DNA of 64,000 bases from Bdellovibrio reynosensis. GTDB lineage: Bacteria; Bdellovibrionota; Bdellovibrionia; Bdellovibrionales; Bdellovibrionaceae. Positions 55,572-62,991 of this stretch are shown here, piece after piece; within the stretch, counting starts at the first letter, position 1; the number at the start of each line of letters is the position of its first letter. A program made the translations under genes and the position numbers. The stretch lies in NCBI RefSeq assembly GCF_022814725.1, contig NZ_CP093442.1:1798001-1862000 (forward strand), in the 5' to 3' direction. Below the pieces are notes generated by a model. It did no database searches, had not been told where the DNA came from, and saw only the letters and a program-made list of their open reading frames with translations.

Positions 55572-56192
55572 TTATCCTTCTGCTTCTGCAAAACGTTGAT
55601 TCACTTCCATAAAAAATCCACCTACCTCTTCAGTCCAATTTTTAAGCTCCGCTTGTTGCTCAAAAGTCTGACGTAATTTCATAAGCGCATGTCTGTAATT
55701 TGCTTTTGCCGTGTCATAAGGGCATTCCATGATATCGGCAATTTCGTTAAAGCTTAGATCTTCGTAAACGCGAAGGACTAAAGCTGTACGCTGTTTAAAC
55801 GGCAGCTTTTCAACTTCTTGTTGCAGAAGATCTGCGACCGCTGTGTGCACTAAAGTTTTTTCGGCTTCAGCGCCAACAGCAAGTTGCACATCATCGATGT
55901 CAACCGTGTCGCGCTTCCATTCGCGAAGTTTATTGCGGGCAGTATTCACCGCAATTTGGAACAACCAACTTTTGAAGGAAGCTCGTCCTTCAAAGGAGTT
56001 CAGCTTTTCGTAAGCCTTGATGAACGCTTCTTGCGTTACATCCTCCGCGGTGTCCATGTCTTTTACAAACCGCAAACTCAAGCGCAGCACACTTCTTTGA
56101 TGTCGTTTCACGAGTTCGGAAAAAGCCCCTCTGTTACCAGATTTTACTTTTTCAACCAGTTCAAGATCCGTTACCCCAAGATCTTTCTGCAT
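55572..56192 (-). CDS. ECF-family RNA polymerase sigma factor
   Basis: 206 aa. Sigma region 2: AFSELVKRHQRSVLRLSLRF, DAEDV-type KDMDTAEDVTQEAFIKAYEK and SFKSWLFQIAVNTARNKLRE. Region 4: LPFKQRTALVLRVYEDLSFN, EIADIMECPYDTAKANYRHA. A 25-residue C-terminal extension is unusual. Heads a three-gene operon with a membrane anti-sigma and a CpxP-like exported protein, so it probably responds to envelope stress such as prey entry, metals or misfolded proteins (inference). Confidence 0.95.
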   Translation of the reverse strand: MQKDLGVTDLELVEKVKSGNRGAFSELVKRHQRSVLRLSLRFVKDMDTAEDVTQEAFIKAYEKLNSFEGRASFKSWLFQIAVNTARNKLREWKRDTVDIDDVQLAVGAEAEKTLVHTAVADLLQQEVEKLPFKQRTALVLRVYEDLSFNEIADIMECPYDTAKANYRHALMKLRQTFEQQAELKNWTEEVGGFFMEVNQRFAEAEG

Positions 56193-56506
56193 ATATGACT
56201 CGTTTCTCTCATATTTCGGTTAACGTTCTGAATTTTTTTTCTGAAGAGCCATTATGCCCCCCTCAGCCCCCGGTAAATTCGCCCCCAAACCCGAGCTGCC
56301 TACGCTCTTTCCTTACTGCAATGTCGGTGCCTAAGAAGTGTGGTCAAAATGGCTCTAAATACATGATATGTTTCGTGAATTTACGATTTTGTTATATGAC
56401 CCATAAGCAAATGTTATGGGCAAATGGGTGTCGACAAATCAAACAAGCCTGCAAAGTTTTCGGGATGGGTTTTGGTCCCCGCGCTTCTTTGTTAGAACTT
56501 TATTCC
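56193..56506. other. 314-bp intergenic region upstream of C39-like gene
   Basis: Divergent promoter region. Contains a C/A-rich stretch (56254-56300) and a perfect 7-bp hairpin CCCATAA/TTATGGG (56400-56420). A frame is open through it from 56195 but has no coding character. Fragments gggcaaa and gcaaagttttcggg recall the c-di-GMP-I aptamer, but the P2 and P3 helices do not form, so no riboswitch is called. Confidence 0.5.
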
Positions 56507-57268
56507 ATGAAACATCTATTAATAGTCTTTGCGATTTTGTTATCGGGATTCTTTGCTTTCGCAAATGCCTTACCTATTGAGCAGGATCTTTCTGCATTGA
56601 TGATAGATCAGAAGGATAGTTTGTTTTATGACCTTGGAGTCATCCGTGCTGGCGATGACAGTTCTTTATGTGGGCCTACGAGTGCAGTGAATTGGCTTCA
56701 GTTGAAAGTTGCTAACCAGGCTTATCCTAAAAAAGATCTGGTTCGTTTAGTAAAAGAGATCTCAGCTAAGAACTATCCTGCTTATCAAGGCGTTAACAAC
56801 GGCATGACCGAACATGAGCTTGTGAAGTTCATGAACTTCATGAATGCGCGCTTAAACGTAAAAATCGATTATCAAATTAAAGGTCGCAGTGTCCTAGGGG
56901 AGGCAGATCTTTTTTCTGACAATGTTCAGATCCTATTAGTTAAGTATGCACAGATTCCTCGCGCGCCAGAAAGACCTCCAGGGGGAATCGGTGGACGTCG
57001 TCCGCCACCCATGTATAACCTGCCCCACGAAGAACCTTTGATCCGTGGCTTTCATTTTGTTTTAAAAGTGGTTGCTGATGCGAATACTCGCGAGATTACG
57101 GTGATCGATCCAGAAAACCCAGCAAGATACACGCGTCTATATATTGTTGGATCAACAGATTCAGGCATTAAGATAAAACCAACTTCAAAAGCTGACTTCC
57201 CGCACTTTTCTTTCGGCGTTCCATTAACATGGTCCGTGGTTTCTGCGATTGAAGAGAAGGTTAACTAA
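56507..57268 (+). CDS. Secreted C39-like papain-fold protein
   Basis: 253 aa. Signal peptide MKHLLIVFAILLSGFFAFAN (cleavage after ANA). Catalytic-type triad: Cys55 in DSSLCGPTSAVNWLQL, His183 in IRGFHFVLKV and Asp201 in ITVIDPENPAR, matching C39-like peptidases (CGPTS...HF...DP). An Arg/Pro/Gly-rich loop (APERPPGGIGGRRPPPMYNL, about 152-173) lies before the His and may insert as a surface loop. Probably a periplasmic or secreted cysteine peptidase. Ends with an 8-bp overlap with the convergent PepSY gene. Confidence 0.75.
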   Translation: MKHLLIVFAILLSGFFAFANALPIEQDLSALMIDQKDSLFYDLGVIRAGDDSSLCGPTSAVNWLQLKVANQAYPKKDLVRLVKEISAKNYPAYQGVNNGMTEHELVKFMNFMNARLNVKIDYQIKGRSVLGEADLFSDNVQILLVKYAQIPRAPERPPGGIGGRRPPPMYNLPHEEPLIRGFHFVLKVVADANTREITVIDPENPARYTRLYIVGSTDSGIKIKPTSKADFPHFSFGVPLTWSVVSAIEEKVN

Positions 57269-57761
57269 GCTTTCTCTTCTTCGTCCAAGGCTGAGCAAAG
57301 ATAACCACACCAGAAACAAGTAAGAACAAAACGCCAAGGCCCATCGGCAGACCGATAACGTAACGGCCAATCTCCCCTGAAGTCCAAAACGTTCCTTCAT
57401 GAAGTGAAACAAGTAAACCAGTTTTACGTACACCTTGGCCCAGGATATTTCCGTTCGCTCCATCAATCGCAACTTCATAATCGGCGGCTTTGCCTTGAAC
57501 TGTAATTGAACCTGACGACGGTCTAATATCGATACGCTTGATGTCGGTCAGAGCTTGCACTTTCAATTCAGGAACAGATTGAGCCACCTTTAAAATTTCA
57601 TTTAAGCCAATCTGCAGCTCACCAGTGGCTGGCGGAAACTTTGGCGAGAAAAAAGTATTCTTCCCACGGAATAACAAAAGAATTCCCGTCACGATCGTGA
57701 TCAAAAAAGGAATAGTAATAAAAATAGAAATCCACTTATGGTATTTGCGCCAAAATCTCAT
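57261..57761 (-). CDS. PepSY-associated membrane protein
   Basis: 166 aa from ATG 57759-57761, preceded by AAGGA; an ATG six codons upstream lacks a ribosome site. Two hydrophobic helices (WISIFITIPFLITIVTGILL and VIGLPMGLGVLFLLVSGVVI) flank a periplasmic loop; RFWRKYHKWISIF and LVSLHEGTFW are typical of PepSY_TM proteins (Y..HR/K..I). Half the size of siderophore-linked PepSY reductases. Role unknown. Confidence 0.78.
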   Translation of the reverse strand: MRFWRKYHKWISIFITIPFLITIVTGILLLFRGKNTFFSPKFPPATGELQIGLNEILKVAQSVPELKVQALTDIKRIDIRPSSGSITVQGKAADYEVAIDGANGNILGQGVRKTGLLVSLHEGTFWTSGEIGRYVIGLPMGLGVLFLLVSGVVIFAQPWTKKRKLS

Positions 57762-57833
57762 TGCGTCCTTGTAGGACATGCTGGAACAAAATGGAAATAA
57801 AGAAGCTAAGTGAAAAGTAGATGAAGGTAACTA

Positions 57834-57852
57834 GGGGTGCTAACCGCACCCC
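57834..57852. other. Short hairpin downstream of FHA-GGDEF gene
   Basis: GGGGTGC-TAACC-GCACCCC, a 7-bp perfect stem, starting 10 nt past the TAA of the minus-strand cyclase gene. No U-run follows on that strand, so terminator function is doubtful. Confidence 0.35.
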
Positions 57853-57861
57853 ATAAAGAAT

Positions 57862-58794
57862 TTAATTGGCTATTGTTGTTCTATTTCTACCACCCTGCTT
57901 AGATTGGTAGAGTGCCTTGTCGGCCCTATCGTAGATTTGAGTCCATTCTGTTTCTGTCGGAAGCTTTGTCGCAACACCCACTGAAATCGTTACCGGGATT
58001 TTTTTATTTTCCCAGATAAACTCATGGGCTTCGATTGTTTGACGAATACGTTCTGCTACTTCGGCCGCTGTTTTTGTTGGCGAACCAGAAAGAAGCAAGA
58101 CGAATTCCTCACCCCCGTAACGAGCAAAAAAGTCATTTGCACGAATCAGCTTCGTGATGACGATGCGGCACAGTTCCTTAAGAACATAGTCACCGCCTGG
58201 ATGGCCGTGGGAGTCGTTGATCTTTTTAAAATGATCGATATCAAAAGTAACTAAGCTGAATGGCTCATTTAAAACTTCAGAGCGTTTCATCGCTTCAGGG
58301 CCTTTTTCTAAAAGAGCACCTTTAGAATGAGCACCAGTTAAAGCATCTTTTTGCGCACGCTCGTACATCGCTGCATTCGTCATCGCTTCGATGCTGCCCT
58401 TTTCTAGGAATTTAAAAATAACGTTTCCAGTTTTGATTTGATCGTTATTTTTTAAAAGGCATGAAGCTAACGGCGGGATCACTTGGCCATTCACGATAGT
58501 TTTATTTGTGGAACCTAAATCGATAACGGAAACTTCGCTGGCGTTCACTGCGAACTTCGCGTGGGAACGACTTAAAGATTTATCATCAATATAAACTTGG
58601 CTTTCCACAGAACGACCAATAACGATATCGCTAGCGGTGATAGGATATTGTTTCCCCACGTAACCCGGAGGACCAATCAACACCACGATCGCTGGAGGAA
58701 CCTCATCGGCCTCCTTCAAACGACCACGGAATGTATCACTAGCAACTATACTGGTTTTTTCTAAATTATCTGAGTTGTCGTCGTTATGAGCCAT
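57862..58794 (-). CDS. FHA-GGDEF diguanylate cyclase, DgcB-like
   Basis: 310 aa. N-terminal tail with a possible phospho-threonine (LEKTSIVASD, Thr14). FHA domain about 45-130: VIGRSVESQV, SLSRSHAKFAV and DLGSTNKTIVNG. GGDEF domain with FDIDHFKKINDSHGHPGGD, inhibitory site RAND (218-221) and catalytic RYGGEEF (GGEEF 227-231), so both catalysis and product inhibition are expected. This is the layout of B. bacteriovorus DgcB (Bd0742), reported to be required for prey invasion; orthology is likely but not tested here. It synthesises c-di-GMP under phospho-dependent or autoinhibitory FHA control. Confidence 0.92.
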   Translation of the reverse strand: MAHNDDNSDNLEKTSIVASDTFRGRLKEADEVPPAIVVLIGPPGYVGKQYPITASDIVIGRSVESQVYIDDKSLSRSHAKFAVNASEVSVIDLGSTNKTIVNGQVIPPLASCLLKNNDQIKTGNVIFKFLEKGSIEAMTNAAMYERAQKDALTGAHSKGALLEKGPEAMKRSEVLNEPFSLVTFDIDHFKKINDSHGHPGGDYVLKELCRIVITKLIRANDFFARYGGEEFVLLLSGSPTKTAAEVAERIRQTIEAHEFIWENKKIPVTISVGVATKLPTETEWTQIYDRADKALYQSKQGGRNRTTIAN

Positions 58795-58831
58795 ACGAAA
58801 AAGTATAAAGCTAGCGACTAACGAATGACAA

Positions 58832-60049
58832 TTAAGCTTTCTTCAATTTAGCTTTGGCTAGTCTCTTGCCTAGCTCAACACCAGGTTGGTCGAAGGCATC
58901 GATTTTCATGTACTCGCCCATGCCAGCAACAACAAGTTCCCAGAACATAAACATGTATCCCAAAGTTTGTTCATCTAAGACCTTAGTCTTAAGAGTCATC
59001 GTAGAAATGCCGTTTTCAGCTAAGGCTTCCTGAGTTGCCAAAGCTTCTGCCTTCAGAAGTTCGCCCATAGTGCGACCTTGAAGATCCGCAGTTTCGTTAA
59101 ATTGGGATTTAGCCAATTTTTGCGAACCCATTTCTGATTCTTCCACACGCATGAACATCACGAACTTATCTTTCGCACCTTCCATCACTTGCTGAAGGAT
59201 CGAGTGCTGATCAGAAGCTCCAACTGCCCACATCGGTGTACTTGCGCGAGTCGCAGCGCCACCATCGCGGCCCGCTTTTTTACCCAATGATTCAGCCCAA
59301 AGTTGTTGAAACCAAGAACCGAAGTTTTTAAGACGAGAATTATAGAACCATAAAAGAGTAATCCACTCTTCACGTTTAAAGCTTTGTGCCACTTGAGCCA
59401 TGGTTTCAGAAACCAACTTTGTATCTTGCAAAGCCATCGCTGCGCCGACGCGGATTTTTTCTAAGTCTAAACCAAGATAAGCCGCAGGCATCATACCTAC
59501 CGGCGAAAGAATCGAGAAACGACCACCAACATCCACCGGGATTTCACAGATAGTTAGAGAGTTCTTTTTTGCCCAATCAGTCAGAGTGTTTGCTTTAGGC
59601 TCAGAGATCACCAAACTTTGGCTTGCAACTGTTAAGCCTTCTTGTTTGTAAATTTGATCAATAAACTCGAGTGCACAAAGTGATTCGATTGTTGTGCCCG
59701 ATTTAGAAATGAAAACCCAACCTACTTCACGAAGATCACCCAGCTCTTCAATCAAAGTTTCAAACTCAAGAGCATCAACGTTGTCGATGAAGAAAAGATT
59801 CTTGGCGCGGAAAACTTCAGCCAATACGCGGTTGCCCAAAGAGCTTCCACCAAGTCCCACAATCACAAGTCTTTTAAAACGGTGATTAAATTCCTTACCA
59901 GCAGAATAGGATTGTTCCCATAAAGAAATTCTTTCAACCAATTGAGGAAAACCAATATCTTTACGTTTTAAGAAAGTTTGCAAAGACTCTTCACAAGCCT
60001 TCAAAACAGAAGAATCAATTTTATGCCCAGATTGAGTAATTTCTAACAT
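58832..60049 (-). CDS. pgi: Glucose-6-phosphate isomerase
   Basis: 405 aa from ATG 60047-60049 with AAAGGGG upstream; a longer start at 60082 has its only GGAGG-like site right at the ATG. Conserved VIVGLGGSSLGNRV, FISKSGTTIESL, VGGRFSILSPVG and QLWAESLGKKAG contain the sugar-phosphate binding and catalytic residues; C-terminal DAFDQPGVELGKRLAK is the family signature. Shorter than E. coli Pgi (about 550), nearer to the compact bacterial type. Interconverts glucose-6-P and fructose-6-P. Separated by 37 bp from the cyclase gene downstream; 264 bp with element G lie upstream. Confidence 0.95.
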   Translation of the reverse strand: MLEITQSGHKIDSSVLKACEESLQTFLKRKDIGFPQLVERISLWEQSYSAGKEFNHRFKRLVIVGLGGSSLGNRVLAEVFRAKNLFFIDNVDALEFETLIEELGDLREVGWVFISKSGTTIESLCALEFIDQIYKQEGLTVASQSLVISEPKANTLTDWAKKNSLTICEIPVDVGGRFSILSPVGMMPAAYLGLDLEKIRVGAAMALQDTKLVSETMAQVAQSFKREEWITLLWFYNSRLKNFGSWFQQLWAESLGKKAGRDGGAATRASTPMWAVGASDQHSILQQVMEGAKDKFVMFMRVEESEMGSQKLAKSQFNETADLQGRTMGELLKAEALATQEALAENGISTMTLKTKVLDEQTLGYMFMFWELVVAGMGEYMKIDAFDQPGVELGKRLAKAKLKKA

Positions 60050-60191
60050 ACAACGTGCCCCTTTAAAGAATGCCCCGATCATCCCTCAAAAAAACAAAAA
60101 ATTGTAGCAGAATAACATTATAAAACGTTACTGAACTAAAACGCGAAGCGCGTCCCAAGCGCGATGAGCCAGAATAAAAAAACTGAAACGG

Positions 60192-60313
60192 AGGTTGGCG
60201 AGAAGGGTCCATATGCAAGGCGGAAGCCTCTTCCCGCAGCGCAGGTGTAGCGCCACATCGGAGCGAGGACAAGAGGTTTCCAACGCAGTCAGATGGGCCC
60301 TTATCGACGACCG
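60192..60313. repeat. Palindromic 3'-end element (family member G)
   Basis: 122 nt, identical to element 31411-31535 except for a 3-nt deletion (ggc). Ends directly at the TAA (60314-60316) of the metallophosphatase gene and lies about 140 bp upstream of the pgi start. Same motifs and orientation relative to the gene as in elements B, C and F. Likely 3'-end or terminator structure. Confidence 0.85.
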
Positions 60314-61456
60314 TTAAGAAATAGCGACGTCTTCTTCGATCTTGTGGTACCCCTTCCATTCCTTCAAGCGTCCGCGTGGGCGGCTGCCATCTTCGGGGTA
60401 TTCGATAAGTACGTAGGTCAATTTGGTGATTTTCCCTAGCGAAACGATGTCTAATGAAGTGATTTCTGTCCAAGTACCTGTATTGAAATACTCTTTATTT
60501 TCTGACCACTGGCGATATTGATAAACGTGGCTGTGACCAAATATTACGGTGTGCACCCGTTCATCTGTTAAGATTTTACGCGCTGATTCACTTAAGTCAG
60601 GGAAAATGGCGCTTTCAGCAATGACTTGCACGATACGCTTTAAAGGCCAAGCCCTGCGGGGATCCTTAATGAAAGCGCTTTTGGCGAAATAAGCTAAGGC
60701 CATAAAGAAAGCCTTAAACATCACTTTTGTTTCATTCATGAAAGACCAGCGAACCATTTTTCCGAACGGACGAATCTTATCTACGTGGGGATATTCTTCC
60801 TTGATCTTTAAAACGACTTCCAAAAAGAAATGCGAACCAAAGGGCAAATTCAAAATCGGCTCTACTAGATCTTTTTTTAAGAAAAACTTTTTAGGATCCA
60901 TGCGGTTCGCAGCTTCTTGCATGTGACCATGTTCAACGTGAACGCCATCAAAGAAATAAACGATATTCTTGTAACGAATTGGGGTACCGATAACTTGATT
61001 TAAGTAAGCACGGCAGGCAGGCCACAACATCCCTTGGTCATGATTGCCGACGATATACGTGATAGAGTTTCCCGGTTTCGCCGCAAATTCTGCTAAGGCA
61101 TCGAAAACATTCTTATGGCCTTTAACAATGTCTTTGAAAATTTCAAGGGTGACGGCTTCCGTGATTACGGAAAGGAAGTGTCCTTTGTAATCGCATTGAA
61201 GAAAATTAAGGAAATCACCATTGATGATCAGTTCAACTTCGTAATCACGATAGGCACCTGTGGAATAGTAGTGAATGAACTCCACCAACTTTTCCCCATA
61301 ATAAAATTCTTCTAGGGAGTTGATACCGCCTTTTTCTAAAAGACGGCCTTTCCCCAAATGAAGGTCACTGATAATAATTTTAATTTTTTTTACAGGCGCG
61401 GGTTTCGCTACCGGAACGGCATTGTCGGTGTTTTCACTTGGAGAGGTAGCATCCAT
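60314..61456 (-). CDS. Metallophosphoesterase (calcineurin-like)
   Basis: 380 aa. Motifs IIISDLHLGKGR, LIINGDFLNFLQC, YIVGNHDQGM, VHVEHGH and VIFGHSHVYQYR provide the two-metal site of the calcineurin-like superfamily. An N-terminal Pro/Ala/Lys linker and a 100-residue insert between motifs IV and V are unusual; length and inserts differ from LpxH (about 240 aa), though a UDP-sugar or nucleotide phosphatase role is possible. Starts 1 bp after the stop of the coiled-coil gene, so the two are one operon. Element G abuts its stop. Confidence 0.88.
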   Translation of the reverse strand: MDATSPSENTDNAVPVAKPAPVKKIKIIISDLHLGKGRLLEKGGINSLEEFYYGEKLVEFIHYYSTGAYRDYEVELIINGDFLNFLQCDYKGHFLSVITEAVTLEIFKDIVKGHKNVFDALAEFAAKPGNSITYIVGNHDQGMLWPACRAYLNQVIGTPIRYKNIVYFFDGVHVEHGHMQEAANRMDPKKFFLKKDLVEPILNLPFGSHFFLEVVLKIKEEYPHVDKIRPFGKMVRWSFMNETKVMFKAFFMALAYFAKSAFIKDPRRAWPLKRIVQVIAESAIFPDLSESARKILTDERVHTVIFGHSHVYQYRQWSENKEYFNTGTWTEITSLDIVSLGKITKLTYVLIEYPEDGSRPRGRLKEWKGYHKIEEDVAIS

Positions 61457-61457
61457 T

Positions 61458-62792
61458 CTACTCAGCTTTCTTCAGCGGAACGAGGTTCTCCTCTTTAGCC
61501 TCTAAGTTGCTAAGGGCCAGGCGCAACGCACGCTCAGTACGTTTAACCTGGTCTTGGTTTGCCTCGATGGTCTTGTTAAGTTCAAGACACTTCTTACGAT
61601 AATTATCGAGTTCCTGTGAAAGCTGATCAATCTTTCTTTTTTGTTCTAAAATATACTCATCTTTAGACCGAACAAGGGCCGATTTTTCGGCACGCAATAG
61701 CTCTAGACGATTTTCTAGCTCTCTTTCACGCACGCGAATCTTTTTAAAATCAGATTTAAGTCGAGTCTCTAGCTCGTCCACTTTGATGCGGGCTTTGCTA
61801 ACTTCATTTTCTTTATACTGCAAATTGCCTTTTAGAATTAGCAATTCACTGTGCGCCGATTCTTGAATTTCGCTTTTTTCTTTTTCTAAAGCAGTGATTC
61901 GAACCCCAAGATCATCTGCTCTGCTTTGAATGATTTCACCAGCAGAAGCCAGTTCTTCATTGTCAGCTCGAAGCTGTTCCACTTCTTTTTCAAGTTCTAA
62001 GATACGTTGTTGGGCGATCTTTAAGTTTTCAGCTTGCGCAAGACTTGCATCAACTGAAGTCATTACGTTCGCTGCACCACGACTGCCACGGAAACTTCCA
62101 ACACTGACTTTAACATCCACCTCAGCGGATTTTCTTCCACCGACGCGGGCATTGGCAAAGCCATCTACTGCGACTGTTTTTTCAGCATCACTAGCTGCCG
62201 TCGAAGTCACTGCAAAGTCTTGTTGAATAGAAACTGTTTTATCTTCGCCTTGGCCGCTGCTACCAAAATCTTCACTCATTACAGGACGAGTCGACTCGTC
62301 GGAACTGTCGCTACCAAAGTTATTACCATCGAACGCATTATTTCCATCAAATGCAGGCGGAGAGAACAGTTCATCTGCTGATTGATAGCCGCCATCCATC
62401 GATGGACCTTTATAGACTGAATCTTCCTCTACAGAAGGAGTTCCCACCATAAAGCGCTCGGAAGGTGGCAAATCACCGAAGCCTTCGGGCATTTCAAAAT
62501 CAGAATTGCTGGTATTTTCACCAAGATCTTCTTCAGAAGATTCTGAGCTGGCTGAAAATTCTGGAACTTCAAGATCTTTTTCTAAACCTTGTTCAAGCTG
62601 ATCCCACATATTGGTGCTGATATTTGTTTTATCAACACGGTGGTCATCACCATCTAAGGTTGGCAAGCCGTCAAAGTCCTCCTCTTCATGACCTGAACGG
62701 TATGAAGACTCAGCTTGAATATCCTTAAGGTCGTCCATCAAGGATTCAATCAGGTTGTCTGCAGCTGTGGATTTCTTTTTCTTTTTGCTCAT
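61458..62792 (-). CDS. Long coiled-coil protein with acidic disordered N-terminus
   Basis: 444 aa from ATG 62790-62792 (AAAGAGAT upstream; frame to 62846 rejected). Residues 1-15 are Lys-rich (SKKKKKSTAADN), 20-260 acidic and low-complexity with Ser/Asp/Gly/Asn stretches (AFDGNNAFDGNNFGSDSSDE), and about 265-430 a long coiled coil (QQRILELEKEVEQLRADNEE, ELENRLELLRAEKSALVRSK). No membrane segment. The linker may be a phosphorylation or FHA-interaction region: TVSIQ, TVAVD and similar Thr sites recur (DKTVSIQ, EKTVAVD). Cotranscribed with the metallophosphatase. Role unknown; a scaffold or cytoskeletal function is a guess. Confidence 0.72.
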   Translation of the reverse strand: MSKKKKKSTAADNLIESLMDDLKDIQAESSYRSGHEEEDFDGLPTLDGDDHRVDKTNISTNMWDQLEQGLEKDLEVPEFSASSESSEEDLGENTSNSDFEMPEGFGDLPPSERFMVGTPSVEEDSVYKGPSMDGGYQSADELFSPPAFDGNNAFDGNNFGSDSSDESTRPVMSEDFGSSGQGEDKTVSIQQDFAVTSTAASDAEKTVAVDGFANARVGGRKSAEVDVKVSVGSFRGSRGAANVMTSVDASLAQAENLKIAQQRILELEKEVEQLRADNEELASAGEIIQSRADDLGVRITALEKEKSEIQESAHSELLILKGNLQYKENEVSKARIKVDELETRLKSDFKKIRVRERELENRLELLRAEKSALVRSKDEYILEQKRKIDQLSQELDNYRKKCLELNKTIEANQDQVKRTERALRLALSNLEAKEENLVPLKKAE

Positions 62793-62991
62793 ATCTCTTT
62801 GAAATATCGGAATTTCGGACGCCGCCCTTAAGGATAAAAGAGTCATGTTTGGATATTCATATCAAAGTCTAGGTGCCAGTTCCGAACGAGGCATTCTGTT
62901 TCAATCTGAGTCACTAAGTTCGCCCTATTATATTGATGTAAAAAAGGCCTTATTACTTAGGAAAATCCATAAACATTCCGATAAATTAGTT
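62793..62991. promoter_or_regulatory. Divergent promoter region between coiled-coil and fibre genes
   Basis: 199 bp between two genes transcribed away from each other. The plus-strand half is A+T-rich (cctattatattgatgtaaaa and later attccgataaattagtt) and should hold the fibre-gene promoter. No exact consensus was recognised, so no -35/-10 boxes are called. Confidence 0.4.

Noticed and set aside
56420-56480. Possible c-di-GMP-I (GEMM) riboswitch upstream of the C39-like gene
   Set aside because: Only gggcaaa and gcaaagttttcggg recall the aptamer; the required paired helices and tetraloop-receptor pair do not form by eye. A covariance search (Rfam RF01051) would decide.
56195-56506. N-terminal extension of the C39-like protein
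   Set aside because: The signal peptide starts at ATG 56507; the upstream 104 codons lack coding features.
60063-60473. 136-aa minus-strand frame through element G
   Set aside because: Overlaps the metallophosphatase end and a structured repeat; no coding character.
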